Part shown: piece after piece, positions 26,848-32,513 of the stretch
Layout of the letters: every line of letters begins with the position of its first letter
How positions within the stretch are numbered: position 1 is the first letter of the stretch
Assembly (NCBI GenBank): GCA_018335915.1
Contig: JAGXRL010000047.1
Coordinates: forward strand, 1-32,513
DNA length: 32,513 nucleotides
Reading direction: 5' to 3'
From: Candidatus Latescibacterota bacterium
GTDB lineage: Bacteria > Hydrothermota > Tepidihabitantia > Tepidihabitantales > CAIPLT01
Position numbers and translations under genes: made by a program
The notes under the pieces: generated by a model
What the model was told of the DNA's origin: nothing
What the model saw: only the letters and a program-made list of their open reading frames with translations
Database searches by the model: none

Positions 26848-28185
26848 TTAAACCACGCCCTGGGCAATCATCGCATCAGCAACTTTGATAAAACCACTGA
26901 TATTAGCACCTTCAACATAATTGATAAAATCGTTCTGTTTGCCATGTTTAACACATTGCTCGTGGATATCTTTCATAATCTGTTGCAGTTTTTTATCAAC
27001 TTCTTCACGGCTCCAGTTGATACGCATACTGTTCTGAGTCATCTCAAGACCGCTCACTGAAACACCACCAGCATTAGCTGCTTTACCAGGTCCATACAGG
27101 ATTTTCGCTTTGAGATAGGCGTCAATCGCTTCAGGTCGGCTTGGCATATTTGCACCTTCAGCAACGCACATACAACCGTTCTTAATTAGTTCTTTGGCGT
27201 CTTCTTCATAGATTTCGTTCTGGGTTGCACAAGGCAGGGCGACATCGCACTTGACGCTCCAGGCTTTTTTACCAGGATAGAATTTCACTTTGAATTCTTT
27301 GGCATAATCTTCGACAATATCTTTGTTGCTGGCGCGTAGTTTCAACATATAATCGACTTTTTCGCCTTTGACACCATCCGGGTCATAGACAAATCCATCC
27401 GGACCCGAGATAGTTACAACTTTACCGCCCAGGTCATTTACTTTTTGCACAGCACCCCAGGCAACATTACCAAAACCAGATACAGCAACAGTCTTACCTT
27501 CAAGACCCGTACCTTTAGTTTTGAGCATTTCCTGAGTAAAATAAACCAGACCAAAACCGGTTGCTTCAGGTCGAATCAAACTACCACCCCACTGGATTCC
27601 TTTGCCAGTAAATACGCCAGTAAATTCATTATTGAGCTTCTTATATTGGCCAAACATATAACCTACTTCTCTTGCTCCGACCCCAATATCACCGGCCGGC
27701 ACATCAAGATTAGGGCCAATATGACGGTAAAGCTCGTTCATTAGTGACTGACAAAAACACATCACTTCCTGTTCTGATTTACCAGTCGGGTCAAAATCAC
27801 TACCACCTTTACCGCCACCCATGGGCAGAGTTGTTAAAGCATTTTTGAATACCTGTTCAAAGGCGAGGAATTTGAGAATGCTTAAATTGACTGATTTGTG
27901 AAAACGCATACCGCCTTTATAAGGTCCGATTGCACTATTCATTTGAATCCGAAAACCACGGTTGACCTGGACTTCACCCTTGTCATCAACCCATGGAATC
28001 CGGAATATTATGACTCGTTCAGGTTCGGTCATTCGTTCCAGAATTTTGGCTTTTTGGTATTTAGGGTTTTTTTCCACAAATGGCATTAATGAACCAACCA
28101 CTTCATACACTGCCTGATGAAATTCCGGCTCATTCGGATTTCGTGCCTTTACAAAATCCATAAAGGCATTTAATTTTTCTGACAT
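26848..28185 (-). CDS. gdhA: Glutamate dehydrogenase (hexameric class)
   Basis: GPYKGGMRFHKSVNLSILKFLAFEQVFKNALTTLPMGGGKGGSDFDP, RPEATGFGLVYF, GFGNVAWGA; SD AAAGGAG. Confidence 0.97.
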   Translation of the reverse strand: MSEKLNAFMDFVKARNPNEPEFHQAVYEVVGSLMPFVEKNPKYQKAKILERMTEPERVIIFRIPWVDDKGEVQVNRGFRIQMNSAIGPYKGGMRFHKSVNLSILKFLAFEQVFKNALTTLPMGGGKGGSDFDPTGKSEQEVMCFCQSLMNELYRHIGPNLDVPAGDIGVGAREVGYMFGQYKKLNNEFTGVFTGKGIQWGGSLIRPEATGFGLVYFTQEMLKTKGTGLEGKTVAVSGFGNVAWGAVQKVNDLGGKVVTISGPDGFVYDPDGVKGEKVDYMLKLRASNKDIVEDYAKEFKVKFYPGKKAWSVKCDVALPCATQNEIYEEDAKELIKNGCMCVAEGANMPSRPEAIDAYLKAKILYGPGKAANAGGVSVSGLEMTQNSMRINWSREEVDKKLQQIMKDIHEQCVKHGKQNDFINYVEGANISGFIKVADAMIAQGVV

Positions 28186-28340
28186 ATTTACTCCTTTTAT
28201 TATATTTTATTGTGTATTTAAAAACTTAAAATTCAATTATTAAAAAGAGATGATATAAGAAATCTATCAAATAGTCAATATCTATCTTACCTCTATATAT
28301 TGTATTAGAAATCTACAAATATCTCAAGATTTTGTGTTTT

Positions 28341-28583
28341 CTATTGCTCAAATTCAATAACATTACAGGTCAGGGTTCGTTCAATGCCTTCAATTGGTTG
28401 AATCTTATTTACAATCAGATTTCCAAGGGTATTAAAATCAGAACCCTGAATCATAGCAATAATATCATATGGACCAGAAATTGCATGCACATGAGCAACG
28501 CCTTGAATTTTGCTTAGTTGCTCATACGCCTTTTTTGCAGTACCATGAGCAACCGTGATTAAAATATATGCTGTTGCAACCAT
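28341..28583 (-). CDS. Stand-alone Lrp/AsnC ligand-binding (RAM) domain protein
   Basis: AYILITVAHGTAKKAYEQLSKIQGVAHVHAISGPYDIIAMIQGSDFNTLGNLIVNKIQPIEGIERTLTC; no HTH; SD AGGAGGA. Confidence 0.88.
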   Translation of the reverse strand: MVATAYILITVAHGTAKKAYEQLSKIQGVAHVHAISGPYDIIAMIQGSDFNTLGNLIVNKIQPIEGIERTLTCNVIEFEQ

Positions 28584-28642
28584 AAAATCCTCCTAAAAAC
28601 TACCACAGAAGTTTATTTACACTTGTCCATGGTTATTTTTTC

Positions 28643-30040
28643 TTACCAAATCCCAGTTTTCAAATATTCATGACACGACTTCGCCGCAATTCTACCTGCG
28701 CCCATTGCCAGAATGACCGTTGCGGCACCAGTCACAATATCGCCACCGGCAAAAACGCCTTTTTTAGAGGTTCTACCGGTCTTTTCATCGGCAATAATAT
28801 TACCATGCTTACCGACCTGTAAATCTGGTGTGGTTTGCGGAATCAACGGGTTTGGACTCTGTCCGATTGCTACGACAACCGTATCAACCGGAATTCTGAA
28901 CTCAGAATTCGGAATTGTAATTGGCCGTCTGCGTCCCGATGCATCCGGCTCACCAAGTTCCATGCGTAAACATTCCATCTCTTTAACCCAGCCGTTCTCG
29001 TCGCCATAATACTTTACTGGCAGCGTCAGAAATTCAAACTGAATTCTTTCTTCTTCGGCATGATGTATCTCTTCGATTCGGGCTGGCATCTCGGTCTTAC
29101 TTCTACGGTAAATAATCATTGATTTATCTGCACCCAATCTTAACGCAGTACGGGCTGAGTCCATTGCGACATTGCCGCCGCCAATCGTAGCGACCTGTTT
29201 GCCTTTAACAATCGGCGTGTCATATTCTGGAAACAGGTATGCTTTCATCAGGTTGGAACGGACCAGGTATTCATTAGCCGAATAGATACCGTTCAGATTT
29301 TCACCTGGTAGATTCATAAACCAGGGCAGACCTGCTCCAGTACCGATAAATATCGCATCATATTCTTTAAGCAGTTCGTCAATCGTTTGAGTGTTACCAA
29401 CCACAAAACTCGTGATGAGTTTTACGCCCAGTTTTTCAATGTATTCTATTTCTCTCTGTACAATTGCTTTAGGTAATCTGAATTCAGGGATACCATATAC
29501 TAAAACACCGCCTGCTTTATGCAATGCTTCAAAGAGAGTTACTTCATGCCCTAATTGCGCCATGTCACCGGCAAAAACCAGACCGGCCGGACCAGCACCA
29601 ACCACTGCAACTCTTTTGCCGGTTAAAACGTGTTTTTCTGGAATATCAGTCTCACCTGATGCTGCTTCCCAATCCGCGGCAAACCGCTCTAATCTGCCAA
29701 TGCCAACCGGTTCCATCTTTTTGCTTAACACGCATTCTTTTTCGCACTGGTCTTCCTGCGGGCAGACTCGACCGCAGATTGCGGGTAAGACATTCTTTTT
29801 CTTAAGTATTTTTATAGCATTTTTAAAATCTTTTTCCGCGATTGCCTTGATAAAACCAGGAATATCAATCTCAACCGGACAACCAGCAACGCAAAACGGT
29901 TTTTTGCACTGCAGGCATCTTTTAGCTTCTTCAACTGCTTGTTCTTCAGAATATCCAAACGGCACTTCTTTAAAATTCTTAACCCGCTCTTGTGCGGTCT
30001 GTTCTATCATCGGAGTTTTTTTAGGATTAATTTTAGCCAT
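28643..30040 (-). CDS. nfnB: NfnB/GltD-like NADPH-dependent oxidoreductase subunit
   Basis: Fe-S Cys motifs CLQCKKPFCVAGCPVEI and CGRVCPQEDQCEKEC, RVAVVGAGPAGLVFAGDMAQLGHEVTLFE, VATIGGGNVAMDSARTALRLGA; adjacent NfnA-like partner. Confidence 0.9.
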   Translation of the reverse strand: MAKINPKKTPMIEQTAQERVKNFKEVPFGYSEEQAVEEAKRCLQCKKPFCVAGCPVEIDIPGFIKAIAEKDFKNAIKILKKKNVLPAICGRVCPQEDQCEKECVLSKKMEPVGIGRLERFAADWEAASGETDIPEKHVLTGKRVAVVGAGPAGLVFAGDMAQLGHEVTLFEALHKAGGVLVYGIPEFRLPKAIVQREIEYIEKLGVKLITSFVVGNTQTIDELLKEYDAIFIGTGAGLPWFMNLPGENLNGIYSANEYLVRSNLMKAYLFPEYDTPIVKGKQVATIGGGNVAMDSARTALRLGADKSMIIYRRSKTEMPARIEEIHHAEEERIQFEFLTLPVKYYGDENGWVKEMECLRMELGEPDASGRRRPITIPNSEFRIPVDTVVVAIGQSPNPLIPQTTPDLQVGKHGNIIADEKTGRTSKKGVFAGGDIVTGAATVILAMGAGRIAAKSCHEYLKTGIW

Positions 30041-30041
30041 A

Positions 30042-30893
30042 TTATTTACCTCCGCAAGTACAGCTATGTGTATGTTTAGAAAATAGTTGCATCGATTCTT
30101 TTTCTTCTCTAATATAAGTCTTTAATCGTGCCATCAGCGAATCAAAATTAACCTTGTGTCCGTCAAATTCCGGACCGTCAACACAGGCAAATTTGGTTTC
30201 GCCGTCGATTTCAACCCGGCACACTCCGCACATACCGGTCGCATCGAGCATAATCGGATTCAAACTGACAACAGTTGCAATATTAAAAGGTCGGGTCGTT
30301 TCTGACACTGCTTTCATCATGATTACCGGACCGACTGCAAATACTTTATCAATCTTTACATTTTCATTGATTAATCTTTTTAGTTCGTCAATGACCAGTC
30401 CTTTTCGACCATAACTACCATCATCAGTAGTTATATATAATTCGTCAGATACGGACTGCATTTCTTCTTGCATAATAAGTAGTTCTTTATTACGGGCACC
30501 AACAATCGAGATTATCCGATTACCTGCTTGTTTTAAAGCACGGGCAACCGGAAAGATTTCCGGCGTGCCGACGCCACCGGCAACGCAGACCACGGTGCCG
30601 AATTTTTCGATTTCCGATGCCTTGCCTAATGGCCCGATTAAATCCATAATCGTATCACCGGCTTTCAAAGTGCCCAGTAATCGGGTCGATTTGCCGACTT
30701 CCTGAAATACAATCACTAAAACACCTTCTTCTTTTTTCGCATCCGCAATGGTCAATGGAATCCGTTCACCCGGTTCGTTAATCCGCAAAACGACAAACTG
30801 ACCAGGTTGGGCTTTTCGTGCAATCAAAGGGGAGTCAAATTCAAATAATTTAATATTTTGTGCTAATTCCTGAGTTTTTGATATTTTTACCAT
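30042..30893 (-). CDS. nfnA: NfnA/SudB-like FAD/NAD-binding, [2Fe-2S] subunit; start corrected to ATG 30893
   Basis: MVKISKTQELAQNIKLFEFDSPLIARKAQPGQFVVLRINEPGERIPLTIAD..., MCGVCRVEIDGETKFACVDGPEFDGHKV. Promoter lies inside the track ORF's N-terminal extension. Confidence 0.88.
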   Translation of the reverse strand: MVKISKTQELAQNIKLFEFDSPLIARKAQPGQFVVLRINEPGERIPLTIADAKKEEGVLVIVFQEVGKSTRLLGTLKAGDTIMDLIGPLGKASEIEKFGTVVCVAGGVGTPEIFPVARALKQAGNRIISIVGARNKELLIMQEEMQSVSDELYITTDDGSYGRKGLVIDELKRLINENVKIDKVFAVGPVIMMKAVSETTRPFNIATVVSLNPIMLDATGMCGVCRVEIDGETKFACVDGPEFDGHKVNFDSLMARLKTYIREEKESMQLFSKHTHSCTCGGK

Positions 30894-30900
30894 AGAGTTT

Positions 30901-30928
30901 AGTATATTCATATTTCCTTTTTTGTCAA
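30901..30928 (-). promoter_or_regulatory. Promoter TTGACA-16-TATACT, -10 ends 7 nt before ATG 30893
   Basis: -35 30928-30923, -10 30906-30901. Confidence 0.7.
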
Positions 30929-31031
30929 CTTTGTATAAATAAACGCAGATTTTCTTCTCAATAATCAACAATTTCGGGTCTGTTTTAAAACCGCATAGTG
31001 GATAGTTTTCCGATATAACTGATTTTTCACT

Positions 31032-32099
31032 TTATACCGAATTTTCAATAATGCCCCCGCCGATAACAATATCGTTATCATAGAATACCGCGACTTGACC
31101 AGGTGTTATTGCCCATTGCCCTTCTGTAAATTCAACCTTTACCCTATTGGGTAATGGTATAACTTGAGATAAAGCAGGTGTGTGTGTGTATCTTATTTTA
31201 GTTAAACAATTTATCGGTTGTTTAAGATTGTCAATGCTGACAAAATTCAGTTCATTGACAAGAAACTTTTTCTGGTATACTTCCTTTTCTCCACCAACGA
31301 TAATATTATTATGTTCGGCATCAATTTTGATTACATAGAGCGGTTCTTTTGAAGCGATGCCGATTCGTCTTCGTTGCCCGATTGTATAATAGATTATACC
31401 GGGATGTTTGCCAATAACTCTACTCTGATTATTTAAGATACGACCTGGTATTGGTTGATAATTTCTGTTTTTGATAAGGAATTTAGCGTAATTATTATCT
31501 GTTACAAAACATATTTCCTGGCTGTCTGGTTTATCGGCAACAGGTAAATCGAGCTTTTTAGCAATCTCGCGCACTTCTGTTTTTTTCAGTTTACCTAATG
31601 GGAACAGAATTTTTGACAACTGTTTCTGGGTCATTGCACTTAATACATAAGACTGGTCTTTATTTTCATCGACTCCTTTACGAAGTAACCATCGGTTATG
31701 ATTATCACTGTATTCAATTATCGCATAATGCCCAGTAGCGATTTTATCGGCTTTCAGTTCAATTGCTTTATTCAAGAGAAAATCGAATTTAATAAACTGG
31801 TTACATCGAATGCATGGATTAGGAGTTCTTGCTTTTGGATATTGGTCACAAAAATCCTGAATCACCCAATGCTGAAATTCTTTTTTTGTATCCATGGTAT
31901 AAAACGGAATATCGAGCTTGGCGCAGACACGCTGGGCATCCTGGATTGCTTTATAACCGCAGCAGCTTCTTGGCGAATCTGTGCTATCCCAGATATGCAT
32001 GGTTATACCGATTACATCATAGCCCTGTTCTTTAAGTAAATACGCGGTAACTGATGAATCAACGCCACCGCTCATCGCCACGACAACCCGTTCTTTCAT
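31032..32099 (-). CDS. mnmA: tRNA-specific 2-thiouridylase MnmA
   Basis: VVVAMSGGVDSSVTAYLLKEQGYDVIGITMHIWD, TPNPCIRCNQFIKFDFLL, DSQEICFV, YTIGQRRRIGI. Confidence 0.97.
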   Translation of the reverse strand: MKERVVVAMSGGVDSSVTAYLLKEQGYDVIGITMHIWDSTDSPRSCCGYKAIQDAQRVCAKLDIPFYTMDTKKEFQHWVIQDFCDQYPKARTPNPCIRCNQFIKFDFLLNKAIELKADKIATGHYAIIEYSDNHNRWLLRKGVDENKDQSYVLSAMTQKQLSKILFPLGKLKKTEVREIAKKLDLPVADKPDSQEICFVTDNNYAKFLIKNRNYQPIPGRILNNQSRVIGKHPGIIYYTIGQRRRIGIASKEPLYVIKIDAEHNNIIVGGEKEVYQKKFLVNELNFVSIDNLKQPINCLTKIRYTHTPALSQVIPLPNRVKVEFTEGQWAITPGQVAVFYDNDIVIGGGIIENSV

Positions 32100-32105
32100 C
32101 TCATA

Positions 32106-32134
32106 ATCATAATTGAATAAGATAACACCGTCAA
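32106..32134 (-). promoter_or_regulatory. Promoter TTGACG-17-TATGAT, -10 ends 6 nt before ATG 32099
   Basis: -35 32134-32129, -10 32111-32106. Confidence 0.6.
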
Positions 32135-32164
32135 TTGTTTTGTGTTCACGCTATCAAATTTTCA

Positions 32165-32200
32165 ATAAAAAAAGGCTGGATGCATACACAATCCAGCCTT
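32165..32200 (-). terminator. Intrinsic terminator downstream of hsp20
   Basis: Minus strand AAGGCTGGAT-tgtgtatgc-ATCCAGCCTT followed by TTTTTATT. Confidence 0.9.
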
Positions 32201-32218
32201 ATCTGTATGGTTATGGGT

Positions 32219-32513
32219 TTATTCAATAGCGAGTTTGATTTCTTTCGGTTTTGCGGTTTCGGTCTTAGGTAAAGTTATCTCGAGAATTCCGTCTTTGTAC
32301 GATGCTTTGCTTTTATCTTTATCAACTGTGGTCGGCAATACGATTGTTCGGCTAAATGAACCATATGTCCGTTCGCAGTGGTAATAGTCTTTTTCAGTGA
32401 CTTCATGCTCTCGCTTCACCTCACCTTTAATTGTCAATTCGTCTTCACTAATTGAAATTGTCATATTCTTTTTATCAACGCCGGGAACTTCTGCTCTCAC
32501 GATGATATGGTCT
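32219..32513 (-). CDS. Hsp20/alpha-crystallin family small heat-shock protein, N-terminus outside window
   Basis: HIIVRAEVPGVDKKNMTISISEDELTIKGEVKREHEV...SFSRTIVLPTTVDKDKSKASYKDGILEITLPKTE. Confidence 0.93.
   Translation of the reverse strand, partial: DHIIVRAEVPGVDKKNMTISISEDELTIKGEVKREHEVTEKDYYHCERTYGSFSRTIVLPTTVDKDKSKASYKDGILEITLPKTETAKPKEIKLAIE

Noticed and set aside
29391-30086. 231-aa plus-strand ORF
   Set aside because: Antisense to well-supported nfnB; low-complexity Ser/Thr/Ala-rich shadow ORF.

Overview
AT-rich bacterial chromosomal window, probably from an uncultivated anaerobe; taxonomy cannot be fixed from sequence alone. Most of it is ordinary housekeeping and metabolic genes: a partial SBBP beta-propeller protein, Thi4, acetyl-CoA hydrolase/transferase-GNAT, ADP-forming acyl-CoA synthetase, DASS transporter, tRNA-Arg(CCT), TPR protein, DprA, thioredoxins, OsmC, GuaB, LptE-like, RlmD-like, amidohydrolase, NifU-domain protein, PP-loop thiolase, Gdh, NfnAB, MnmA and Hsp20. 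There is one complete Type III restriction-modification pair (6793-12212). The two strongest unexplained signals are: (1) eight transcription units with near-consensus -35/-10 promoters whose -10 box ends only 5-8 nt before the ATG, with no properly spaced Shine-Dalgarno, implying widespread leaderless mRNAs alongside SD-led genes; (2) a cryptic minus-strand locus at about 12300-14400 around an ECF-like sigma factor, containing a SD-preceded leader peptide overlapping the sigma start, a G-quadruplex-capable tract, a 10-bp phased repeat, a 12-bp degenerate repeat, an isolated GC-rich block and an apparently frameshifted 52-aa ORF. The dprA 5' end also appears frameshifted at a homopolymer. All calls are from reading the sequence; no searches were run.
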